A stretch of 64,000 bases of DNA from an uncultured Aquimarina sp. (lineage in GTDB: Bacteria; Bacteroidota; Bacteroidia; Flavobacteriales; Flavobacteriaceae). The stretch covers positions 186,001-250,000 of the forward strand of contig CANMSL010000003.1 of NCBI GenBank assembly GCA_947500505.1. Reading direction: 5' to 3'. Position 1 is the first letter of the stretch; each line of letters starts with the position of its first letter. A program made the translations under genes and the position numbers. The notes beneath the pieces were generated by a model. The model did no database searches. It was not told the origin of the DNA and saw nothing but the letters and a program-made list of their open reading frames with translations. Below are positions 53,688-62,160 of this stretch, in pieces.

Positions 53688-54602
53688 ATGAATGCATTAA
53701 AATTTTCAAACGTATGGAAAATATTATTCACAATTTTACCTTTTGTTTTATTCGTATTCGTTTCGTGTGAATCCGATATACAGGAACAAACGATAGAAAA
53801 CGAAGTGGAAATTAATAACGAACTACAAATAACATTAGAAGCTGAGCAAGTAGAATATCAAGGCCCTATAGTATCAAAAGTTTTATTTGGAACTGAAGTG
53901 AAAGTTGTTTCTATTGGAGATGGAAATTATGCACTAGGTGATATGATCTTATCAGAAGAAAATTTTGATTCAGAAAACAGCAACGACATTGGTAAAGGAG
54001 TATGGGATAGGCGTGTTAATAAATGGCCTAACAGAACCATTTTATATAGATATTCTGACGACATGCCTCAAGATACCAAGGACAAAGTAGAATATGCAGC
54101 CGATTATATCACAAACAATACTGACTTAACCATACGTAAATGGCATAATAATGATAGTGAAGGATATGTATGGGTTGGTTATAGTGAATCAAGTGGTTGC
54201 TCTGCACAATTAGGCTACAAAAACAAAAAGTTTCCGGGGCAGAGAATGAACCTTGCTTCAGGTTGTTCCAGAGGATCTGCCATTCACGAATTTCTTCACG
54301 TTGCTGGTATTATTCACGAGCAGAATCATTGGAACAGAGATGCATATGTAGAAGTATTGTTTAATAACATACTGGATGATAAAGAATTTAATTACTTTAA
54401 AGTTTCCGATGCCGACGGCTGGGAAATTTCGGATGTGCTTGACACCAATTCTATAATGATGTATGGATCTTACTTTTTTAGAACACAGGAGGCAAAAGAT
54501 AACGGTTGGAGATCTATGAGAAGAGTAGATGGAAGTACGATAGTTCCTAATCGAAGTTATATGACAACAAACGATAAAAGAATCATTAATGCAGTGTATT
54601 AA
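53688..54602 (+). CDS. Astacin-family (M12A) metalloprotease lipoprotein
   Basis: 304 residues with a lipoprotein signal (VSC, lipid Cys 27), an acidic propeptide-like stretch to about 100 and the astacin domain from about 105. The zinc motif HEFLHVAGIIHEQNHWNRD starts at H200 (ligands H200, H204, H210, catalytic E201), with the family-typical HEQNHxxRD extension, and the Met-turn is SIMMYGS. Related to flavastacin. It likely degrades extracellular protein from the cell surface. Preceded by a 376-base divergent spacer and followed by a strong terminator. Confidence 0.95.
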   Translation: MNALKFSNVWKILFTILPFVLFVFVSCESDIQEQTIENEVEINNELQITLEAEQVEYQGPIVSKVLFGTEVKVVSIGDGNYALGDMILSEENFDSENSNDIGKGVWDRRVNKWPNRTILYRYSDDMPQDTKDKVEYAADYITNNTDLTIRKWHNNDSEGYVWVGYSESSGCSAQLGYKNKKFPGQRMNLASGCSRGSAIHEFLHVAGIIHEQNHWNRDAYVEVLFNNILDDKEFNYFKVSDADGWEISDVLDTNSIMMYGSYFFRTQEAKDNGWRSMRRVDGSTIVPNRSYMTTNDKRIINAVY

Positions 54603-54618
54603 CCCCTAAAACACTTTG

Positions 54619-54662
54619 ATAAGAGCCTTTTGAAGATTATTCAGAAGGCTCTTATTATTTTT
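54619..54662 (+). terminator. Terminator after the astacin gene
   Basis: AATAAGAGCCTTTTGA-type arms (AAGAGCCTT with AAGGCTCTT plus A/T extensions) around a 12-base loop, then a long T-run. Confidence 0.85.
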
Positions 54663-54722
54663 TTTAAAAACAGTCTGTTAGTACGTTATTTAAACATAAA
54701 GCGTATTAATAAAGATGACGTT

Positions 54723-56318
54723 CTAAAGTTTCAAAACGATAAATCCGCTCTGTAAGGGGTTCAATTGTTTGATCAAATCCGGAATTAAATTTTCACCATA
54801 TTCGAGATACATTTCAGAGAAATTGGTATTTCGTTCCTGTAAGCTTTGATTAGGAAATAATTCATTTTGTATAGAAGTTAAGCGCTTAACATGATCTCTA
54901 AGTTTCAGTCTTTGTGCTTTTAGCAATCTTTTTTCTAACATATCAAGTCCCTTGAGTTGTTTCACCTCTTGAGCCTTTACTGCATTCATAAAAGTAACAT
55001 CTGTCTTTTTTGCCAATTCGTACATTCCATTAAATTGCTCTTTGAGGTGTTCTCGTTGCGGATTAAAATTAATATCAATGTTAGATATCTGTCGTACCTT
55101 ACGATTAATTAACTCGTGTTGTTTTAAAAACAATTCGAGATCAGAAACTCCTAGCTTCTTAATTTTCTCCGCTTGTTTTTGAGTTTGGATAAGTACAGAA
55201 TTACGCAATAACAATATCGGAAAGGGAATCTCTACTGCCATAAAATAATCTTTCAATTCTAACCAGTACGCCAGTTCTCCTCCTCCTCCGATATAACAGA
55301 GGTTCGGAAGTATTACTTCCTGATATAATGGTCTCATCATTACATTAGGACTAAATCGCTCCGGAAACTCAGAAAGTTCTTTTAGTAACTCACTCCTACT
55401 CCAGAGAATCTCTGTGTCATTGACAAAATAACTACCTTCATTTTCTATGATACGTTCTCGTAATCCTTTAGAAAGATAAAACAGATTGATTTCTCGTGGA
55501 TTGACCTGTACATTATATCCTTTTTCATCCAGTTTTTCTGCTTTTGGCAATACATTCTGATACGCGACCTGCTGCTCTAACTCTTTTTCCATATAAGGAA
55601 TAAAAAGCTGTTTGAGCTCTCGATCATCAGCATCAATAATCACCAATCCATATTCTCTAAATAATTCATTAGCCAAATATCTGGTTGCTTCTGAAAGATT
55701 ATTATGCTCTAAATATGCGCTCCTAAAAAGAGTTTTTAATTGCTCTGCATTTTTTCCTGAACCAATTTCAGAAGAAAATATTTCAAATACTTTATCCAAC
55801 CCTTCAGTATCAAAATTACCTACTGCTCCACCATCTTTGTGGTTCCACTGGATCTTTTTTCCTTTAAAATTAAAATAATTGATCTCGTCAAAATCATGAT
55901 CCTCTGTTGCCATCCAATAAACAGGAACAAAATAATTATCCGGATGCTCTTTTTTTAATTTCTCGGTTAAATTAATTGTAGAAATAATTTTATACAAAAA
56001 GTAAAGCGGTCCGGTAAATAAATTTAGCTGATGACCGGTTGTAATAGTAAATGTAGAGTCTTTAGTCAATAAAGAAATATTTTCTTTTGTCCTTTCAGAG
56101 GTAGGAACGTTTTTATATTGATGTAGTAGAACTCTTTGTAACACACTTCGATGTTCTGCGGGAAAAGACTTTTGTTTTTCGAGAAGTTGTTCCTTAAAAC
56201 TATCAAGTTTTGGGAATCGATGGTAAAACTCCTTCAGCTCTGGTTTTTCGTCTAAATAATCGCAAATTAAGGATGAAAAGTAATTCGTTTTTCTAAACGG
56301 AATACAATCGCTAAGCAT
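54723..56318 (-). CDS. bshC: Bacillithiol biosynthesis cysteine-adding enzyme
   Basis: Last step of bacillithiol synthesis: adds cysteine to GlcN-malate. 531 residues matching BshC: CIPFRKTNYFSSLICDYLDE at the start, TITTGHQLNLFTGPLYFLYK, YWMATEDHDFDEINYFNFKG, and RPLYQEVILPNLCYIGGGGE. It keeps the C-terminal coiled coil. BshA and BshB are not in this window. In Bacteroidota bshC is often alone. Bacillithiol is the main thiol cofactor of such cells and might serve the DinB-type transferases nearby. Confidence 0.95.
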   Translation of the reverse strand: MLSDCIPFRKTNYFSSLICDYLDEKPELKEFYHRFPKLDSFKEQLLEKQKSFPAEHRSVLQRVLLHQYKNVPTSERTKENISLLTKDSTFTITTGHQLNLFTGPLYFLYKIISTINLTEKLKKEHPDNYFVPVYWMATEDHDFDEINYFNFKGKKIQWNHKDGGAVGNFDTEGLDKVFEIFSSEIGSGKNAEQLKTLFRSAYLEHNNLSEATRYLANELFREYGLVIIDADDRELKQLFIPYMEKELEQQVAYQNVLPKAEKLDEKGYNVQVNPREINLFYLSKGLRERIIENEGSYFVNDTEILWSRSELLKELSEFPERFSPNVMMRPLYQEVILPNLCYIGGGGELAYWLELKDYFMAVEIPFPILLLRNSVLIQTQKQAEKIKKLGVSDLELFLKQHELINRKVRQISNIDINFNPQREHLKEQFNGMYELAKKTDVTFMNAVKAQEVKQLKGLDMLEKRLLKAQRLKLRDHVKRLTSIQNELFPNQSLQERNTNFSEMYLEYGENLIPDLIKQLNPLQSGFIVLKL

Positions 56319-56529
56319 AGGGTGGTCTTTTTTAGGTTGATAAATATACGGCGGATTGTAGTTGTATTGTTTTTTTTATACTTTTTTTAATATTAACAAC
56401 GTCAATCCTATTATCTAGAGCTAATCTCCTAAATTTATAACTATAGGTTATCCTAAATCCTAAAATTTAGTTAATACAATTTATATCCTAAATTTAAGGC
56501 GGTATTTTACCGAAATTAAAAAATCATCA

Positions 56530-59010
56530 ATGAAAAAAATTCTCTTATCGCTCTTTTTAGTAACCACTACGTACATAACCGCGCAAAATATTATTCAATC
56601 CCCATCAGAATTTCTAGGCTACGAAATAGGTAGTCAATTTACACGTCATGCAAATGTTGTTGATTATTTCAGACATATTGCAACAAATTCTGACTTGGTT
56701 ACTTATCATACGTATGGTAAGACCAATGAGAGAAGACCACTTACCTATGCAATCATTACAAGTGCCGAGAATCAAAAAAACATTGAAAACATCCGTGTGG
56801 ATCATCTAAAAAACACCGGAATTATAAATGGTAGTAGTAATCCCCAAATAGCTGTCGTATGGCTTAGTTATAATGTGCACGGTAATGAAGCATCCAGCAC
56901 TGAGGCCGCAATGAAAACCATTTATGAATTAATTACTAATAAAAAAAATTGGTTAAAGAACACGGTAGTGATTATTGATCCTTGTGTTAATCCTGACGGA
57001 AGAGATCGGTACGCAAACTGGTATAATCAGGTCAAGGCCTCTCCTTATAATACCGATCAGAATGCAACAGAGCATAATGAACCCTGGCCGGGAGGTAGAC
57101 CAAACCATTATCTTTTTGATCTAAACAGAGACTGGGCCTGGGCTACACAAGTAGAGTCTTATAGTAGATTATCTGCTTACAATAAATGGATGCCACATAT
57201 TCACGTAGATTTTCACGAGCAAGGTATAAATGAACCTTATTATTTTGCACCGGCAGCAGAGCCTTTTCACGAAATTATCACACCGTGGCAAAAAGATTTC
57301 CAAACTCAAATCGGTAAAAACCATGCGAAATATTTTGACGCAGAGGGTTGGCTATTCTTTACTAAAGAACGCTTTGATTTATTGTACCCTAGTTACGGGG
57401 ATACATATCCTACTTTTATGGGAGCTATCGGTATGACCTATGAGCAGGCAGGACATGGACGCGCAGGATTAGGAATCCAAACTGATGAAGGATATGTGCT
57501 TACCTTAAAAGACAGGTTAATTCATCATACAACCACCGGATTATCCACTGTAGAGATTTCATCAAAAAATGCAGTAAAACTAAATACGGAATTCAAAAAA
57601 TTCTTTAAGAATTCAGATCTTAAATACAAAAGTTATGTATTGAATGGAGAAACAGACAAAATTAACGCACTTACTAAACTTCTGGACAAACATGAAATTA
57701 AATATGGATATACAGATAATACCAAGATATCCGGTTTTCATTTTAGGGAAAATAAACAAGGTAGTATGAATGCCAATGGTGCATTAGTGGTTAGTACCGA
57801 TCAACCAAAAGGTAAAATGGTAAAAGTACTTTTCGAACCGGATGCTAAACTGAGTGAACCCCTAACCTATGATATCACAGCCTGGAGTATTCCTCACGCA
57901 TATGGGTTAGAAGCTATCGCGTCAACCTCTTTGATTCCTGCTACTGGAAGCAAAAAAAGAGAACTGATAAAGAATGTAGCTAATGCTTCAGGAGCCGGTT
58001 ATATTGCCAAATGGAATAGCTTAGATGATGCTGCTTTTCTAGCTGATCTTCTAAAAAATAAAATCAAGGTTCGATTTAGTGAAAAAGATTTTGCTAATAA
58101 TGGTGATAAATTTAAAAAAGGGAGCCTTATTATTACTAAAAGTGATAATCGAAAAACAAAAGATTATGATCAAACTGTAATCGACATTGCTAATAAACAT
58201 AATCGAAAACTCTATGTTACTGCTACCAGCTTTGCATCTAATGGAGTAGACTTTGGTTCACCTGACGTAAAATTAATCAATAACCAAAGAATTGCGGTCT
58301 TAAAAGGAAAATTCACCTCATCATTAAGTTACGGAGAAATTTGGCATTTCTTCGAACAACAATTGCAATATCCAATAACATCAATCGACACAGATTATTT
58401 TAAAAAAACAGATCTAAATAAGTATGATGTATTGATTCTTCCTAATGGTTATTACAGTGGCTATATAGATAAAAAATCGCTCGATAAACTGAAACGATGG
58501 ATTCGTAACGGAGGAAAAGTTATTGCTATTGCTAATGCTGTAAATGCCTTTGACAACAAAGATGGGTTTGACCTAAAAAGCAATAAATCCAAAGAAAAGA
58601 AAAAAGATTCTTTAGGTAATCTCACACCTTATAATAAAAGAGAACGTGAAAGTGTGAAAAACTTTATTACCGGAAGTATTTACAAAACAAAAGTAGACAC
58701 TTCTCATCCTCTGGCCTTTGGATATGATGATACGTACTTTAGTCTTAAACTTGGAAATAGTTCTTATAAGTTTCTACAAAACGGTTATAACGTAGCTTAC
58801 ATGAAGGAGCCAACCAGTGTTTCAGGATTCTCCGGAAAAGATGCAATTAAAGGATTAAAAAATTCATTGGTCTTTGGAGAGGCTAGAATGGGTAAAGGAA
58901 GTATTGTTTATATGGTAGACAATCCATTGTTCAGATCTTTTTGGGAAAACGGAAAATTGTTTTTTGTAAATGCTATTTTCTTTACAAATAATAATAAATC
59001 TAGGATTTAG
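56530..59010 (+). CDS. Secreted M14-family zinc carboxypeptidase
   Basis: 826 residues: signal peptide (to ITAQ near 19), M14 domain at about 40-360 with zinc ligands in HGNEASS (H117, E120) and the His of VDFHEQG (H229), and catalytic Glu in MTYEQAGH (E305). The second half holds a glutamine-amidotransferase-like fold (about 610-700: YDVLILPNGYYSGYI, GGKVIAIANAVNAF). Domain order is that of large Bacteroidota M14 proteins. It probably trims peptides outside the cell or in the periplasm. It is followed by a dense patch of palindromic repeats, then the M3 gene. Confidence 0.93.
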   Translation: MKKILLSLFLVTTTYITAQNIIQSPSEFLGYEIGSQFTRHANVVDYFRHIATNSDLVTYHTYGKTNERRPLTYAIITSAENQKNIENIRVDHLKNTGIINGSSNPQIAVVWLSYNVHGNEASSTEAAMKTIYELITNKKNWLKNTVVIIDPCVNPDGRDRYANWYNQVKASPYNTDQNATEHNEPWPGGRPNHYLFDLNRDWAWATQVESYSRLSAYNKWMPHIHVDFHEQGINEPYYFAPAAEPFHEIITPWQKDFQTQIGKNHAKYFDAEGWLFFTKERFDLLYPSYGDTYPTFMGAIGMTYEQAGHGRAGLGIQTDEGYVLTLKDRLIHHTTTGLSTVEISSKNAVKLNTEFKKFFKNSDLKYKSYVLNGETDKINALTKLLDKHEIKYGYTDNTKISGFHFRENKQGSMNANGALVVSTDQPKGKMVKVLFEPDAKLSEPLTYDITAWSIPHAYGLEAIASTSLIPATGSKKRELIKNVANASGAGYIAKWNSLDDAAFLADLLKNKIKVRFSEKDFANNGDKFKKGSLIITKSDNRKTKDYDQTVIDIANKHNRKLYVTATSFASNGVDFGSPDVKLINNQRIAVLKGKFTSSLSYGEIWHFFEQQLQYPITSIDTDYFKKTDLNKYDVLILPNGYYSGYIDKKSLDKLKRWIRNGGKVIAIANAVNAFDNKDGFDLKSNKSKEKKKDSLGNLTPYNKRERESVKNFITGSIYKTKVDTSHPLAFGYDDTYFSLKLGNSSYKFLQNGYNVAYMKEPTSVSGFSGKDAIKGLKNSLVFGEARMGKGSIVYMVDNPLFRSFWENGKLFFVNAIFFTNNNKSRI

Positions 59011-59041
59011 TAAATTGTTTTTTGGTAACAAATAAAATGTT

Positions 59042-59154
59042 TGGTGGCGTTTTCCACCACAGGCGGATCGGGCTACCTGCCAGCAGGCAGGCAGGTTCGC
59101 TATATCTTTTTTTGATTGTTCTCGATACACTTCGCTAAGGTGTACCACTCGAAC
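59042..59154. repeat. Cluster of palindromic repeat units
   Basis: Three hairpins in 113 bases: TGGTGG/CCACCA (59042-59059), CCTGCC/GGCAGG (59076-59091, followed by one further CAGG), and a TACACTT/AAGGTGTA stem set between TCTCGA and TCGAA (about 59122-59154). Locally GC-rich and unlike the flanking genes. A dispersed flavobacterial repeat block between the M14 and M3 genes. Confidence 0.7.
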
Positions 59155-59220
59155 TAACGCAAAAAAAGGATGTCGCTTCTATCCCTAACGCAAAGGAATA
59201 ACCGAATAAAATAAACACAT

Positions 59221-61401
59221 ATGAATACGAAATACATCTCAAAAACTTTTCGCACCATCACAATCTGTTTATTGATTGTTATAACAAGTTGTAATAAAAA
59301 TAAGGAAACCGTGGAAAAAGAAAATCCAAAAGAAAAGAGCTCAAATATTTTGTTAGCAGAATGGACTGGCCCATATGGAGGCACCCCAGCTTTTGACAAA
59401 GTGACTATCACAGATGTTCAACCCGCTTTAGAAAAAGGTATGGAGTTGAATCTGGCTGATATTGATGCGATTACTGGCAATAGTAAACCTCCTACCTTTG
59501 AGAACACCATTATTCCTTTAGAAAAATCCGGAGAAGAATTAAACAGGGTTTTTACATATTATGGAATCTTAAGTAGCAATATATCATCTCCGGAGTTCAG
59601 AGAAATCCAAAAAGAAATGGCTCCAAAATTATCCGACTTCCGTTCTAAGATATCTCAAAACGAAGAATTATTTGAACGAATTAAAACAGTATATGAAAAT
59701 GCGCAAAAACAGCCTTTAGAAAAAGATCAACAGCGTGTCGTACAACTTACCTATGAGCAATTTGCGATGAATGGAGCTGAGTTAAATACTGAAAAAAAGA
59801 AACGATATGCCGAGATAAACAAAGAGTTGTCTGAATTATATACCAGTTTCTCGAATAATATTTTGGCAGATGAAGAAGGGTATGTAACATATCTCACAAA
59901 GGGACAACTTGGCGGCTTATCAGAACCATTGATCAACGCTTATGCAAAAGCGGCTGCAGATCGCGGGCAGGAAGGTATGTATGCCGTTACAAATACCAGA
60001 TCCTCTATGGATCCGTTTTTAACCTATTCTACAGAACGTGGTTTACGAGAAAAAGTTTGGAAAAACTACTATTCCAGAGGAGATAATGGAGATGATAAAG
60101 ATAATAATGAAATTATTGCCAAAATCCTGAAACTAAGAAAAGAACGTGTGGCACTTCTTGGATATGATAATTATGCAGATTGGAGATTACAAAACAGAAT
60201 GGCCAAAAACCCTGAGAACGCCATGAAATTGATGAATGCTGTTTGGCCAGCAGCTATTGCGCGTGTAAAGGAAGAAGTAAAAGATATGCAGGCCATTGCC
60301 AATGCTAATAGGGATACTATCACTATCGCACCTTGGGACTATCGGTATTATGCAGAAAAAGTAAGAAAGAAAAAGTACGATCTTGATTCTGATGAAGTGA
60401 AACAATATTTACAGTTGGATAAGCTCAGAGAAGCTATGTTTTTCGTCGCCGGAGAGTTATTTAATTATAAATTCACCCCTGTTGCAGAAGGTAAAGTCCC
60501 TGTATTCCATGAAGATGTTAAAGTGTGGGAAGTAAATGATAAAACTTCTGGTGAGCTTATTGGATTATGGTATTTAGATCCTTTTGCCCGAACAGGTAAG
60601 AGATCTGGTGCCTGGGCAACCACTTATAGAAGTCACACTACTTTTGATGGCAAGAAAACTGTGTTAGCATCTAACAACTCTAACTTTGTAAAACCTGCTC
60701 CCGGAGAACCTGTTCTTGTATCCTGGGATGATGCAGAAACATTTTTCCACGAGTTTGGCCACGCACTTAACTTCTTTTCTTCCGAAGTAAGATATCCAAC
60801 GCTTAATGGCGGTGTTCGTGATTATACAGAGTTCCAATCTCAGCTGTTAGAACGTTGGTTATCTACAGATAAAGTAATCGATAATTACCTGGTTCATTAT
60901 AAAACTGGAGAGCCCATCCCCAAATCATTAGTTGATAAAATTAAAAAAGCAGCTACTTTTAACCAAGGGTTTGCTACTACAGAGTATTTAGCATCTGCAC
61001 TAATGGATATGAAGTTTCACTTAACGGATCCATCCAATATTGATGTAGACAAATTCGAAAAAGAAACGTTAGCTGAATTACAGATGCCAAAAGAATTGGT
61101 AATGCGTCACCGTTCCCCTCATTTTGGACATGTATTTTCTGGAGAAGGGTATGCTACTGCTTATTACGGGTATATGTGGGCTGATGTTTTGACTTCTGAC
61201 GCTGCAGAGGCTTTTGCAGAAGCGCCTGATGGATTCTATGACAAAGAGGTAGCAGCTAAGCTCGTTAAGTACCTATTTGCTCCCAGAAACGCTATGGATC
61301 CCGCAGAAGCATATAGATTATTCCGTGGACGAGACGCTAGAATTGAAGCACTGATGAAGGATCGTGGATTTCCTGTTTCGGAAACTCAAAAAAACAATTG
61401 A
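59221..61401 (+). CDS. M3-family oligopeptidase lipoprotein (Dcp-like)
   Basis: 726 residues with a lipoprotein signal (ITSC, lipid Cys 24) and the M3 thimet-type fold: substrate-channel helices to about 400, then the zinc motif TFFHEFGHALNF with H510, E511, H514 and a later Glu in DYTEFQSQLLERW. YGYMWADVLTSDA closes the site. Dcp-like dipeptidyl carboxypeptidases cut dipeptides from short peptides. Together with the M14 enzyme upstream and the M16 enzyme downstream it makes a run of secreted peptidases. Confidence 0.95.
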   Translation: MNTKYISKTFRTITICLLIVITSCNKNKETVEKENPKEKSSNILLAEWTGPYGGTPAFDKVTITDVQPALEKGMELNLADIDAITGNSKPPTFENTIIPLEKSGEELNRVFTYYGILSSNISSPEFREIQKEMAPKLSDFRSKISQNEELFERIKTVYENAQKQPLEKDQQRVVQLTYEQFAMNGAELNTEKKKRYAEINKELSELYTSFSNNILADEEGYVTYLTKGQLGGLSEPLINAYAKAAADRGQEGMYAVTNTRSSMDPFLTYSTERGLREKVWKNYYSRGDNGDDKDNNEIIAKILKLRKERVALLGYDNYADWRLQNRMAKNPENAMKLMNAVWPAAIARVKEEVKDMQAIANANRDTITIAPWDYRYYAEKVRKKKYDLDSDEVKQYLQLDKLREAMFFVAGELFNYKFTPVAEGKVPVFHEDVKVWEVNDKTSGELIGLWYLDPFARTGKRSGAWATTYRSHTTFDGKKTVLASNNSNFVKPAPGEPVLVSWDDAETFFHEFGHALNFFSSEVRYPTLNGGVRDYTEFQSQLLERWLSTDKVIDNYLVHYKTGEPIPKSLVDKIKKAATFNQGFATTEYLASALMDMKFHLTDPSNIDVDKFEKETLAELQMPKELVMRHRSPHFGHVFSGEGYATAYYGYMWADVLTSDAAEAFAEAPDGFYDKEVAAKLVKYLFAPRNAMDPAEAYRLFRGRDARIEALMKDRGFPVSETQKNN

Positions 61402-61429
61402 TCCGAAATAGTCAATCAATTAATAGTAG

Positions 61430-62143
61430 ATGAATAAAAACATACAGCTTCAACCTGAAAAAATTATAGATACAATTTCATTATTAGAAAAACGTATTGA
61501 GGATCGGTTTCCTGAATCAGGTCTTAAAAAAGTATGCCATAATTTTTTACAAATTGCTCTTGCAAGTAAACAAAATATCGACTGGATTTCTAAACCAAAT
61601 CTATCCCTTAGGTTTTTTGCGTATTTGGTAATTTTAGTAGGATTAAGTGGATTGATATACAGCATTACCTACGTAGATTTACAAATTGAAAACACAACTC
61701 TCGGTAATATTGTATCTTTATCTGAAGCGATATTCAATGATATCATTCTAATTGGTGCTGCAATTTTCTTTTTGATCTCTTTAGAGTCAAGATTAAAAAC
61801 AAAACGAGCCCTTAAAGCACTTAATGAGCTTAGAGGTATTGCACACGTAATCGACATGCATCAATTGACCAAAGATCCTAACCTTTCTAATTCACCCGAA
61901 TCCGCTACTGAAAATTCACCAAAAAGAACTTTTACCAGGTTTGAACTTCAGCGATACCTCGATTATTGTTCTGAAGCTATGGCGCTCGTTGGTAAAGTAG
62001 CAGCTTTATATTCTCAAAGTTTACCGGATGAAGCTGTAGTTCGTGCTGCAAATGAAATAGAAGTACTTACTACAGGTTTAAGTAGAAAAATCTGGCAGAA
62101 ACTTATTATTTTAAACGAATCAAACTCTAATAAAAACAAATAA
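61430..62143 (+). CDS. Membrane protein of unknown function
   Basis: 237 residues with two hydrophobic segments (about 62-82 and 102-118) between a helical N-terminus and a long cytoplasmic helical tail; a low-complexity loop (NLSNSPESATENSPKR) splits the tail. No family recognised. It starts 28 bases after the M3 gene and ends 17 bases before the M16 gene, so it is likely in the same operon, but no peptidase link can be shown. Confidence 0.8.
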   Translation: MNKNIQLQPEKIIDTISLLEKRIEDRFPESGLKKVCHNFLQIALASKQNIDWISKPNLSLRFFAYLVILVGLSGLIYSITYVDLQIENTTLGNIVSLSEAIFNDIILIGAAIFFLISLESRLKTKRALKALNELRGIAHVIDMHQLTKDPNLSNSPESATENSPKRTFTRFELQRYLDYCSEAMALVGKVAALYSQSLPDEAVVRAANEIEVLTTGLSRKIWQKLIILNESNSNKNK

Positions 62144-62160
62144 ATATAAATTCATCAATC

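Noticed and set aside
58864..59148. 94-codon minus-strand frame across the repeat cluster
   Set aside because: Its sequence is the translation of palindromic repeats and of the antisense of the M14 gene end.
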